NCBI RefSeq assembly: GCF_011089885.1
Contig: NZ_JAANBD010000023.1
Span: 1-64,000, forward strand
Source of the DNA: Thioalkalivibrio sp. XN279
Lineage (GTDB): Bacteria; Pseudomonadota; Gammaproteobacteria; Steroidobacterales; XN24
Direction: 5' to 3'
Length of the DNA stretch: 64,000 nucleotides
A program made the translations under genes and the position numbers. Of this stretch, positions 42,488-50,361 are shown piece after piece. Position 1 is the stretch's first letter. Every line of letters starts with the position of its first letter. The notes beneath the pieces were generated by a model, which saw only the letters and a program-made list of their open reading frames with translations, made no database searches and was not told the DNA's origin.

Positions 42488-43462
42488 TCAGTCGCGGCCG
42501 AAGAAGCGGGTGATCCCCACGGTGAACGCGTTGTCGACTTCGTTCGACTGGTCCGTGTAGACGGACGTGTAGTACTGGAACGAAACGACGTGCTTGCGGC
42601 TCAGGACGTAATCCAGTCCGAGGCCGACGTTCGTGTAGCGGTGCGCGAGCAGGCGGTCGTGTTGCCACCAGATCGGCGTATCGAAGTCCGCCGGGTCCTG
42701 GTAGAACGGATCGTCGGTGATGTCCTGCGGCATCCGCAGCCCGTTGGGCGTGTTCTTGTAGGAGACGAACAGGCTGGCAAAGAATCTCGGCGTGAAGTAA
42801 TAACCGGCCGAGCCGAACGCGAGCCAGTGGTTGACGTTCACCCCGAGCGATCTCTCGCTGATGACGTAGGCGACGCTCGCACTGAAATACCAGTCGGAAA
42901 AGTAGGGCTGGAAGCCGAGGTCCACGCCGACGGGAATGCGCCACAGGTTCGGGCCGATGATCGCCTTGCCGTAGAAGGGGTAATCAGTCGTGGGGACGCC
43001 GTAAGAGATGAACGGCGTGACGCTCAGCGGTCCTTCGAGCGCCCGGTAACGCACGCCGACGGTCAGGTCCTGGAAGCCGCCGTGGTAGTCGCCGTCGTCC
43101 ACGAGCGTGCGGTCCGGCGGGTCGAAATTCACGAACTCGCGAAAGTCGTGCGGCCCCGTGCCCTGGTGCTGTTTCTGTATGTACGGCAGGCTGGCGAACA
43201 CCGTCCAGCGCGGCCCGAGTGCGTAGTCGCCGGAGAGCAGCAGCACATGGGAGTCGGTGGTGCCGACGTCGCCGCCCTGCTGGAAGAGGGCGGAGTCGTC
43301 GTAGAAATCACCGGTACGTATGTACTGGTACTCGATCCGCAGGCTCGCATCGCCCTTCGACTGCGCCTGGGCTGCTGCGGGGGTGGCCTCAAAAAGAAGG
43401 CCAAGGGCGCCGAGCGCGACCAGGGACAAAGGCTTTGGGTGGTCGGAGAACATGGAAGTCAC
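42488..43462 (-). CDS. Outer-membrane beta-barrel protein
   Basis: This protein of about 324 residues has a signal peptide ending near AAA-QA. Its mature part is built of amphipathic strands ending in FTVGITRFFGRD, with a near-terminal aromatic pair as in outer-membrane barrels. It resembles the phenol-degradation/meta-pathway barrel group (12 or more strands) but I cannot assign it. GTG 43462 is the longer start; ATG 43453 is equally possible. The stop abuts the convergent TPR gene with no gap. Confidence 0.68.
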   Translation of the reverse strand: MTSMFSDHPKPLSLVALGALGLLFEATPAAAQAQSKGDASLRIEYQYIRTGDFYDDSALFQQGGDVGTTDSHVLLLSGDYALGPRWTVFASLPYIQKQHQGTGPHDFREFVNFDPPDRTLVDDGDYHGGFQDLTVGVRYRALEGPLSVTPFISYGVPTTDYPFYGKAIIGPNLWRIPVGVDLGFQPYFSDWYFSASVAYVISERSLGVNVNHWLAFGSAGYYFTPRFFASLFVSYKNTPNGLRMPQDITDDPFYQDPADFDTPIWWQHDRLLAHRYTNVGLGLDYVLSRKHVVSFQYYTSVYTDQSNEVDNAFTVGITRFFGRD

Positions 43463-43492
43463 GGCTTGCGATGCTCCCCGATCGACCGAGGC

Positions 43493-43963
43493 CTAGGTGC
43501 CTGAGCGCTTCAGTGACTCATGGATTGCCCTGAGGTAATGCTTGATCTCGTGCCGATCGGCAACCATGACCCTGGCGTAGTCCCGCTGCGCGATCTCCGC
43601 CTCGCTCCTGTTGAGGGCCACGGGCAGGAAGTCGACCTTCGACGTGGTATTGCTCACTTCCACTGCGGCGCGGTCGTCGTAAGGAGCGATCACGACATCG
43701 TACTCGCCCCGGGCGAGCACATTGCTGAGTTCGACCTGGTTGTCCACCACGCGCACGCCATGCCCCGCGTCGGCGAGCGCTGCAGCGAGCTGCTGGGCAC
43801 TTTCGGAATGGCCATACACCAGGACATTGCCCGGCAAGGGCGCCGTGTAGGCGCGGTAGGAAACGTTCTGGCCGACACGGTAGAGGCTGTCACCGCAGGC
43901 CATGGCCAATGGGGAGGCGAGCACCGCCGCGAGAGTGGCGAAAACCTTGAGGCGAATTCCCAT
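43493..43963 (-). CDS. Secreted receiver-like small protein
   Basis: This 156-residue precursor has a signal peptide ending near AMA-CG, and the Cys right after could be lipidated or disulfide-bonded. The mature fold alternates strands and helices: VLVYGHSESAQQLAAAL, GVRVVDNQ, YDVVIAPYDD, like a response-regulator receiver but secreted. The phosphoacceptor is not conserved. GGAGGG precedes the ATG. It lies upstream of the barrel gene on the same strand, so the two may work together at the outer membrane. Function unknown. Confidence 0.62.
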   Translation of the reverse strand: MGIRLKVFATLAAVLASPLAMACGDSLYRVGQNVSYRAYTAPLPGNVLVYGHSESAQQLAAALADAGHGVRVVDNQVELSNVLARGEYDVVIAPYDDRAAVEVSNTTSKVDFLPVALNRSEAEIAQRDYARVMVADRHEIKHYLRAIHESLKRSGT

Positions 43964-44083
43964 TGCTGAACCCTCCGACCCGAGAAACGCTGGGCGCGCC
44001 GCTAAATATCTAGCACATGGTCAAAAACTGCGCAATTCCCGAAAGGCATGGCGTTCCTGCTGCAGTGCACCGTTGGCGCGGTG

Positions 44084-44857
44084 TCAGAGCTGCAGCACGT
44101 ACACCCGCAGCGGCATCCAGATGCCCATCAGGACCATGACCAGGTTCTCGGTCAACGAAACGAACCCCAGCGGCACGTTCGAGTCGCCGCCGACGCACGC
44201 GCACTTGAGCTCGCGGCGGTCGATATAGACGGCCTTGAACACCGAGAAGGCGCCGATAGTGCCGATGAACAGCGCAACCGGCGCAGCCAGCCAGACCAGC
44301 GCGCCGGCCACCATGAGGATGCCCGCCAGCGTCTCGGCGAACGGATAAACGTAGGCGTAGCGCACCTTGCGCTGGGCGAGCAGGTCATAGTTGAGGAACA
44401 TGTTGCTGAAGCTTTCCAGGTCCTTGAGCTTCTGCAGGCCCAGCAGGCACATGGCGAAGGCGACGAACCACTCGAGGGTGCGCAGGCCGAGCAGTGAATG
44501 CGTCGCCGTCCAGCTGGTCGCCAGCGCCAGCAGCAGCGCAGTCGAGAAGATGGCGACGACCGGGCGGTAGCTGGTGGCCTCGGGGTCCGGCGCCGGCTTG
44601 CCGAAATACTCTCTCAGCTCGTCATAGCCGCCGATGCGCTCGCCGCCGATAAAGGTCTGCGGCGTGGTGTCGACGCTGTGCTTCTCCTGGAAGGCGTCGG
44701 TTTCCTCGCGCGTGGTGAGCCAGCGATCGTCAACCTCGAAGCCCTTTCGCTCCAGCAAGGCCTTGCTCTTGAGCCCGAAGGGACAGACGTGGTCATGCAT
44801 GACCATGCGGTAGAGCGTGGCCCTGCGTTCCGTGGCGTTGTTGCCAGCCTGGTTCAT
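44084..44857 (-). CDS. Glutaredoxin-MauE/DoxX membrane fusion
   Basis: This 257-residue protein has an N-terminal glutaredoxin domain (about 15-85) with a single-cysteine CPFG site, a cis-Pro segment TTPQTF and GGYDEL for glutathione. Four or five membrane helices follow, resembling MauE/DoxX, ending with KCACVGGDSNVPLGFVSL, a conserved Cys pair near the last loop. Such fusions are probably involved in thiol or disulfide handling at the membrane. I chose ATG 44857 with AGGG upstream; the frame opens at 44911. Confidence 0.82.
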   Translation of the reverse strand: MNQAGNNATERRATLYRMVMHDHVCPFGLKSKALLERKGFEVDDRWLTTREETDAFQEKHSVDTTPQTFIGGERIGGYDELREYFGKPAPDPEATSYRPVVAIFSTALLLALATSWTATHSLLGLRTLEWFVAFAMCLLGLQKLKDLESFSNMFLNYDLLAQRKVRYAYVYPFAETLAGILMVAGALVWLAAPVALFIGTIGAFSVFKAVYIDRRELKCACVGGDSNVPLGFVSLTENLVMVLMGIWMPLRVYVLQL

Positions 44858-45017
44858 CTTGCACCCTGCATTCCGTACACACTGAAAGTCTAGTAGTACC
44901 TCGCCGCTCATGCAGGGCGGGTGCTTGCAGTCCCTTCCAGGGAAATGGAATCGCAGCGGTTGCGACGGACCCGAGATCCGCCCCGGTGATGGCTTCTCGC
45001 GAAGCTGGCGGGTCCGG

Positions 45018-46799
45018 CTAGTGTCCGGAGGTCAGCGCGATGAACTCGGGATCGTCGCGCAGGGGATCGAGATCGGGGTCGTTCTTGGTCCAGCCCGGAA
45101 TGTCGGTGCCGCCGGCGATGGCCTGGCGCAGCGCGTCCACGGCCTTCCGGATTTCACCCAGCTGGGCATACAGGCAGGCGCCGTTGTACAGCATCACCGA
45201 ATCGCCGGGGCTCATCTCCAGCGCGGTAGAGCCTTCCTCGATAGCTTCATCACGCCGGCCCAGTTCGGCCAGGGCAATGGCGTAGAACATCCGGGCCCGG
45301 GAGTCATCCGGGTTCTGCAGCAAATACGTCGGCAACACCTCGTCGGCCAGCTTGATGGCCAAGGCATCTGCCTCCTCGGTTTCACCCATGACCTGCAGTG
45401 CCATACGCAGGTCGGCATAGGCCACGTAGAATCGTGGCTTCAGTTCAATCACCCGGCGGCACAGTTCGGCCGCTTCTTTGGCGTTGCCCAGTGTCAGGTG
45501 GATCCTGCTGAGGATCCAGTAGGCGATGAAATCGTCGGGGTTGAGCTCGATGGCCTTGCGGCCCGACTCCGCCGCCTCGTCGAACTTGCCCCAGCTGAAA
45601 TACGACAGTCCCATGGCGGTGTAGGCCTCGGGCAGGTTGTTGTCGTACATCAACGCCTTGAAACTGAGTTCCTGGGCCTTGGTCCGGTAGGCCTCTTCGC
45701 GCGAGAAATACTGGTACATCTGGCCATAGGCGCTGGAACAGGCCGCATAGGCGGCCGCGTAGCGCGGGTCGAGCTCGATGGCTTTTTCGAACAGCTGGAT
45801 GGCGTATTCGACGCTGCGCTTGGTCAGGCGATAGAGGTAGTCCTGGCCGCGCAGGTAGAGGTCGTAGGCATTCGCGTTCACTGTCTGGCGCTTGGTCAGC
45901 GAGACCTCTTCAGCGAAGCTGAGCCGCAACTTCAACGCCTCGACGATCTGCTTCGCGACCTGCTCCTGGATGTCGAAAATGTCGTCCAGCATGCCCTTGT
46001 ACGTGTTGCCCCACAGTTGCCGGTTGGTGGCGGCGTCCACCAGCTGCACGGTGATGCGCACAGAGTCGCGGAAACGTCGCACGCTGCCGCCCACGACATA
46101 GCGCGCGCCGAGCTCCTTGCCGATGAGCCGGATGTCCTGCTTCGTATCCTTGAACTGCATGGAAGCCCAGCGCGAGATCAGGTCGATCTCGCTCACCAGC
46201 GACAGGCGCGCGATCAGTTCTTCCGTGAGCCCGTCACTGAAATAGTCGGTCTCCTCGTCCGGGCTGATGTTGTGGAAGGGCAGCACCGCCAACGCGCCGG
46301 GCTCGATGGGATGATCCGCGTCCGGCGCGGCCGGGGCGACCGCCTGTACAGGCTGCGGTTCGGGTCGGGCCGCCGGCGCGGCCTTCTTGACGGGCACGCC
46401 GATGCGCTCGAGCGAACGCACGATGACGCGCAGGTTTTCGTCCGGGTCGCCCTGGAAATACTCGATGTGCTGGATGCCCGCGAGCTGGTACTTGAGGCCG
46501 GCCGGAATCTGCGTCGGCTCGAGGTGCACCGGCAGGATGTGTCCCTTGCGCTCGCTGGTCAGGATCACTTCCTTGGCCACGTTGTGCGAGTTGACCGCAG
46601 AGGGCGTGACCATCAGCAGGAGCACCTTGGCGCCGTCCAGCGCATTGACGATCTCCTCGCTCCACATGGTCGCCGCGTCGATGCCGCCGACGTCCATCCA
46701 TACCGCCACGCCCGACGCGCGCAGCTTCTCCGCCAGGGCAATGACCTTGTCCTTGTCCTCGCGCGAGTAGCTGATGAATACGTCCGCGGATTCTCTCAC
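45018..46799 (-). CDS. TIR-domain protein with TolB-like and TPR domains
   Basis: This 593-residue soluble protein has an N-terminal TIR domain (about 5-130). ADVFISYSREDK is the TIR box, and WSEEI (Glu48/49) provides the glutamate expected for NAD+ hydrolysis. A TolB-like domain starts at ALAVLPFHNISPDEETD (about 168-290), followed by TPR repeats. No membrane segment is present. It is the third member of a shared core family in this window. TIR domains can cleave NAD+ or act as adaptors; the activity here is untested. No recognised defence partner gene is adjacent. Confidence 0.86.
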   Translation of the reverse strand: MRESADVFISYSREDKDKVIALAEKLRASGVAVWMDVGGIDAATMWSEEIVNALDGAKVLLLMVTPSAVNSHNVAKEVILTSERKGHILPVHLEPTQIPAGLKYQLAGIQHIEYFQGDPDENLRVIVRSLERIGVPVKKAAPAARPEPQPVQAVAPAAPDADHPIEPGALAVLPFHNISPDEETDYFSDGLTEELIARLSLVSEIDLISRWASMQFKDTKQDIRLIGKELGARYVVGGSVRRFRDSVRITVQLVDAATNRQLWGNTYKGMLDDIFDIQEQVAKQIVEALKLRLSFAEEVSLTKRQTVNANAYDLYLRGQDYLYRLTKRSVEYAIQLFEKAIELDPRYAAAYAACSSAYGQMYQYFSREEAYRTKAQELSFKALMYDNNLPEAYTAMGLSYFSWGKFDEAAESGRKAIELNPDDFIAYWILSRIHLTLGNAKEAAELCRRVIELKPRFYVAYADLRMALQVMGETEEADALAIKLADEVLPTYLLQNPDDSRARMFYAIALAELGRRDEAIEEGSTALEMSPGDSVMLYNGACLYAQLGEIRKAVDALRQAIAGGTDIPGWTKNDPDLDPLRDDPEFIALTSGH

Positions 46800-46923
46800 T
46801 GCATCGCCTGCGTGTTTCGGCCCGATGGTTCACGGGGGCAATCCCGGCCATCCACGTCGACCTGAGCCGCCAAGACTAGCTGAATGCGTCGGCGCTGAGA
46901 AGGACGCGGCAACGCGCCGGCGC

Positions 46924-48363
46924 CTATATCCGGAAATCCGTGCCGCGCGTCAGCCAGTGGCGGAGGAAATACGCAACCACGCAGCCGGCGAGGGCATAGA
47001 GGCCTAGGTAAAGCCACATGGCTTCGGGGCGGTCCCAGTAGCTGAGCTGGTGGTTGATCATCGCCTCCTGCAGCGCCACCGCCTGGCCGTCGATCACCAC
47101 TTCCTCCGGCGACCACCGATTCAGCATGTGTCCCGACATGGCGCTCACCACGGTCTTGGCCAGGAACCAGGGGATGAGCGACATGCCGAGGTAGGCGCCC
47201 TCCTGGCCCTTGGGCGCGATCGCCGCCGTGTACTCGTACAGCTTGGGTGACCACACCACTTCGCCCACCGTGAGCAGGATCATGCAGGCGATCGCCATCT
47301 GGTAATGGGCAGCCTGGATCGAGGTGCCCCAGGCGGTCCAGGGCACGGCCATGGGCAGCAGCGCGATCGACGAGATCATGGCGCCGTAGATGAGCATCTT
47401 GAAGACGTTGAAGCGGTTGGCCAGCGGGATGAACAGCACCAGGCCGATCACGATGCCGATGGGGTTGATGGCGCTGAGCGTGCCGATGGCCGCGTCGGGA
47501 CCGATGGTGCGCAGCCAGTACTTCGGCATCAGCAGGTATAGGTAGACGAACACGGCGCGGACGCCGAGGATCAGCGCCACCAGCACCAATAACTGCCGCA
47601 GTGCCGGCTCGTGGATCATCTCCCTGAAGATCTGCAGCGGCCGCTTGCGCACCACGGTCGCGTCCTCTGGTTCCTCGGCCACCACCTCGTCCGGGCCGAC
47701 CAGCTGATCCTCGCGCCGGATCAGGGTCACGCGCACCACCAGGCACAACACGGCCGTGATCACGCCCATGGTGAAGATGTGCACGTTGGGCAGGTCCAGG
47801 GCGCGGCGGACGATGTCGATGGAGAAGCCGGCGGCGGCCGCCCCGATGTTCATGAACAGGTACCAGAGGTTGAAGCCGGCGCCGCGGGAGCGCTTGCTGG
47901 TGAAGCGGTTGGTGGCGGCCTGGAAGGTGGTCTGCACGGCGGCCATGGCCGGCGCCATGAGCAGGAAGATGATCGCGGCGAGCACGCCGCGGTAGGGCAG
48001 GGACGGCGTAAGCCCGACTACCACCATGGCGAGGCGCAGCACCAGGAGTGTCCACATGGACAGGTCGACCGACTTCCTGATCCCGAACCAGTCCGTGTAC
48101 ATGCCGGAGAACAGCAGCAGGAGCGAGGTCGCCGAGGTGAAGATGGTGATGGTGTACCCGGCCCACTCGTCGCTCATGCCCAGGTCTTCCGACAGGAACA
48201 CCGCGGCGATGGTCAGCATGGCGAAGTAGGCGATGCAGTCCAGCAGGTTGACCAGCTGGATGCCCCAGTACTCTGCGCGCGTCTCGCGCAGGACCCCGAA
48301 GTCCCGGATGTAGGCGACCACGGCTTCGCGTGGAGAGCGCCTGGGCGTTGCTGTGGCGGTCAT
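46924..48363 (-). CDS. MFS transporter (peptide/POT-like)
   Basis: This 479-residue protein has about 12 membrane helices. MSDEWAGYTITIFTSATSLLLLFSGMYTDWFG is the loop 2-3 region of the major facilitator superfamily, and the shape (a long central loop near 215-235 with acidic residues) recalls proton-dependent oligopeptide transporters. ATG 48363 is chosen because upstream residues to 48447 read as non-coding. It is divergent to the GST gene. Substrate unknown. Confidence 0.8.
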   Translation of the reverse strand: MTATATPRRSPREAVVAYIRDFGVLRETRAEYWGIQLVNLLDCIAYFAMLTIAAVFLSEDLGMSDEWAGYTITIFTSATSLLLLFSGMYTDWFGIRKSVDLSMWTLLVLRLAMVVVGLTPSLPYRGVLAAIIFLLMAPAMAAVQTTFQAATNRFTSKRSRGAGFNLWYLFMNIGAAAAGFSIDIVRRALDLPNVHIFTMGVITAVLCLVVRVTLIRREDQLVGPDEVVAEEPEDATVVRKRPLQIFREMIHEPALRQLLVLVALILGVRAVFVYLYLLMPKYWLRTIGPDAAIGTLSAINPIGIVIGLVLFIPLANRFNVFKMLIYGAMISSIALLPMAVPWTAWGTSIQAAHYQMAIACMILLTVGEVVWSPKLYEYTAAIAPKGQEGAYLGMSLIPWFLAKTVVSAMSGHMLNRWSPEEVVIDGQAVALQEAMINHQLSYWDRPEAMWLYLGLYALAGCVVAYFLRHWLTRGTDFRI

Positions 48364-48458
48364 CGGCCGAGTTTGCCCTAAGGGCCGCGCCGGCGCGAGG
48401 TCGGATGATCTATCCTTGGCCCCACCCCTGTCCGTGCCGACTCGCAAGGAGACTTGCC

Positions 48459-49076
48459 ATGAGCGAAGAACTGGTTTTCTACACGAACCCGATGTCCCGC
48501 GGCCGCATGGTGCGGTGGATGCTCGAAGAGACCGGCGCGCCCTACCGCACGGAAATCCTCGAGTACGGCAAGAGCATGAAGTCGGCCGAGTACCTGGCGG
48601 TCAACCCGCTGGGCAAGGTCCCCGCGATCCGCCACGGCGCTGCGGTCGTCACCGAGACTGCGGCTATATGTGCGTATCTTGCCGACGCCTTCCCGGCAGC
48701 CGGCCTGGCGCCGCCGCCCCGGCAGCGCGCCGCGTACTACCGCTGGCTGTTCTTCTTCGCCGGCCCGCTCGAGGCCGTCATCATCAACCGCGCCCTCAAT
48801 TTCGAAGTGCCGGCCGAGAAACGCATGATGGCAGGCTACGGCGGCTTCGAGCAGATGATGGACATCGTCGAGCAGGCGCTCTCGGCGAGCGAGTACATTG
48901 CCGGCGATGCCTTCTCCGCTGCGGACGTGTACTGCGGTTCGCAGGTCGGCTTCGGCCTGCAGTTCGGCTCGATGGAGAAGCGCCCGGCCTTCGTGGACTA
49001 CTGGAAGCGGATCAGCGACCGGGATGCCTATCGCCGGGCGCGGGAGATCGATGACGCGCTGGTAGCCGACGCATAG
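48459..49076 (+). CDS. Glutathione S-transferase
   Basis: This 205-residue GST has an N-terminal thioredoxin-fold domain (1-80) with a TNPMSRGRMVRWML active-site region, cis-Pro in NPLGKVPAI and the glutathione-binding TETAAICAYLAD. The helical C-domain carries FSAADVYCG. AAGGAGA precedes the ATG. GSTs conjugate or isomerise electrophiles; the class (beta or another) is not clear. Confidence 0.92.
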   Translation: MSEELVFYTNPMSRGRMVRWMLEETGAPYRTEILEYGKSMKSAEYLAVNPLGKVPAIRHGAAVVTETAAICAYLADAFPAAGLAPPPRQRAAYYRWLFFFAGPLEAVIINRALNFEVPAEKRMMAGYGGFEQMMDIVEQALSASEYIAGDAFSAADVYCGSQVGFGLQFGSMEKRPAFVDYWKRISDRDAYRRAREIDDALVADA

Positions 49077-49127
49077 CCGGAGCTTGGCAAGCGCCGGTTG
49101 CCGGCGCCGCTGCTATTATCCGCGCCC

Positions 49128-50117
49128 ATGACGCCCCCCAGCGCCCCCGTACCGGTCTCGCCCGACGCTATTGCCAGGGCGGCGCAACTGCTGCGCGCGG
49201 GCGGGGTGGTGGCGATCCCGACCGAGACCGTCTATGGGCTGGGCGCCGTGGCGATGAACCCGGTAGCGGTGCGGCGCGTGTTCGCCATCAAGGGCCGGCC
49301 GGTGAACCATCCGCTCATCGTTCACCTCGCTTCGGCCGAGGCCTTGCCAGAATGGGCGTACGAGATCCCGGATGCTGCATGGCTGCTAGCGGAGCGCTTC
49401 TGGCCCGGCCCGCTGACGCTGGTGCTGCCGCGCCGGCCCCGGGTGCCCGACGAGGTAACCGGGGGCCAGGACTCGGTTGCGTTGCGCGTGCCGGCCCAGC
49501 CGGTGGCGCGCGAACTGATCGCTGCAGCAGGCGCGCTGGCGGCGCCGTCCGCTAATCGCTTCGGCCGCGTGTCGCCGACCACTGCCGCGCATGTGCTGGC
49601 CGAGCTCGGGGATGACGTGGACATGATCCTCGACGCCGGCCCCTGCCAGGTCGGCCTCGAGTCCACCATCGTCAGCCTGCTCGAGGGCCAGCCCGCGCTG
49701 CTGCGTCCCGGTGGTGTCACCGTGGCTGAGCTCGAGGCTGTGCTGGGCCGCCCGGTGGTCGCGCCGCCGCAGGACCTGCGCGCGCCCGGCCGGCTCGCCT
49801 CGCATTACGCGCCGGCCACGCCGCTGGAGCTGGTCGCCGCGAGCGAACTCCCGGCGCAGCTTGCGGCGTCAAGCGCAGCAGGCACGAAGGTCGCGGTCGT
49901 CGCTTACAGCCCGGATGCCATCGCCGCCGCCGAAGCCGCCGGTACCTTGGTGGCGACCATGCCGGCCGATGCTGCGGAGTACGGCCGCCAGATGTACGCC
50001 ACGCTACGCCGGCTGGATGCAGCGGGTCACGACCTGATCTTGGTGGAGGCGCCGCCGACGGCGCCGGAATGGCTCGCGGTGCGGGATCGCCTTACGCGCG
50101 CCGCACATCGAGGCTGA
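49128..50117 (+). CDS. tsaC: L-threonylcarbamoyladenylate synthase (Sua5 type)
   Basis: This 329-residue protein makes threonylcarbamoyl-AMP from threonine, bicarbonate and ATP for the universal tRNA t6A37 modification. The YrdC-like domain has IPTETVYGLGA, a KGRPVNHPLIVH core and SANRFGRVSPT. A C-terminal Sua5 domain (about 215-325) with GRLASHYAPATPLEL makes it the long Sua5 form, not the short TsaC. The ATG lacks a Shine-Dalgarno and a TATTAT box lies eight bases before it. Its end overlaps a ParD fragment on the other strand. Confidence 0.93.
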   Translation: MTPPSAPVPVSPDAIARAAQLLRAGGVVAIPTETVYGLGAVAMNPVAVRRVFAIKGRPVNHPLIVHLASAEALPEWAYEIPDAAWLLAERFWPGPLTLVLPRRPRVPDEVTGGQDSVALRVPAQPVARELIAAAGALAAPSANRFGRVSPTTAAHVLAELGDDVDMILDAGPCQVGLESTIVSLLEGQPALLRPGGVTVAELEAVLGRPVVAPPQDLRAPGRLASHYAPATPLELVAASELPAQLAASSAAGTKVAVVAYSPDAIAAAEAAGTLVATMPADAAEYGRQMYATLRRLDAAGHDLILVEAPPTAPEWLAVRDRLTRAAHRG

Positions 50118-50175
50118 CCTGCTCGTCGACGAAGGTCTTCAGCGCTTCGGGCAGGGAAATGTTCATCGTGCTCAT
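50092..50175 (-). pseudogene. Truncated ParD-type antitoxin
   Basis: An ATG at 50175 opens 27 codons reading MSTMNISLPEALKTFVDEQV, the classic first strand and helix of ParD antitoxins. It then diverges to SLDVRRA and stops, inside the 3' end of the tsaC gene. Normal ParD runs to about 80-90 residues, so the C-terminal toxin-binding half is lost, and no parE is nearby. A TTGGCAA direct repeat lies upstream. It is a remnant. Confidence 0.7.
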
Positions 50176-50193
50176 GCCGCGAACCTAGCGAGC

Positions 50194-50210
50194 TTGGCAA
50201 AATTTGGCAA
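50194..50210. repeat. TTGGCAA direct repeat, possible old ParD operator
   Basis: TTGGCAA at 50194-50200 is repeated at 50204-50210, 10 bp apart, upstream of the ParD fragment. It may be the relict operator of the lost parDE pair. Confidence 0.35.
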
Positions 50211-50344
50211 GGTGGCGGCTGGGTGCGGCGGGCGACCAGCGGTCCGTCAGCGCTCGCGCCCGCCGCCGGCGGCCAGGGATGCTGCGCGAAAGACGCACGC
50301 TGGGCGGCGAGCACGGCATGCATCCTGTTTATGGTCGCGCTCAT
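50211..50344 (-). pseudogene. Possible 5' fragment of an aldehyde dehydrogenase
   Basis: From ATG 50344 (GGGAA upstream) the frame reads MSATINRMHAVLAAQRASFA, like the start of coniferyl-type aldehyde dehydrogenases. It then breaks: a shift of one frame near 50260 restores an Arg/Leu-rich helix (RRARALTDRW). No further aldehyde dehydrogenase motif follows before the ParD fragment. It lies just downstream of the alkylsulfatase, whose alcohol product such an enzyme could have followed up. Confidence 0.35.
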
Positions 50345-50361
50345 GAACGTCTTCCCGTCGC

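Noticed and set aside
45018-46799. TIR effector of a known anti-phage system
   Set aside because: No cyclase of the CBASS type, ThsA/ThsB or Argonaute gene adjacent; the stand-alone class III cyclase at 61891 is 15 kb away and of another kind.
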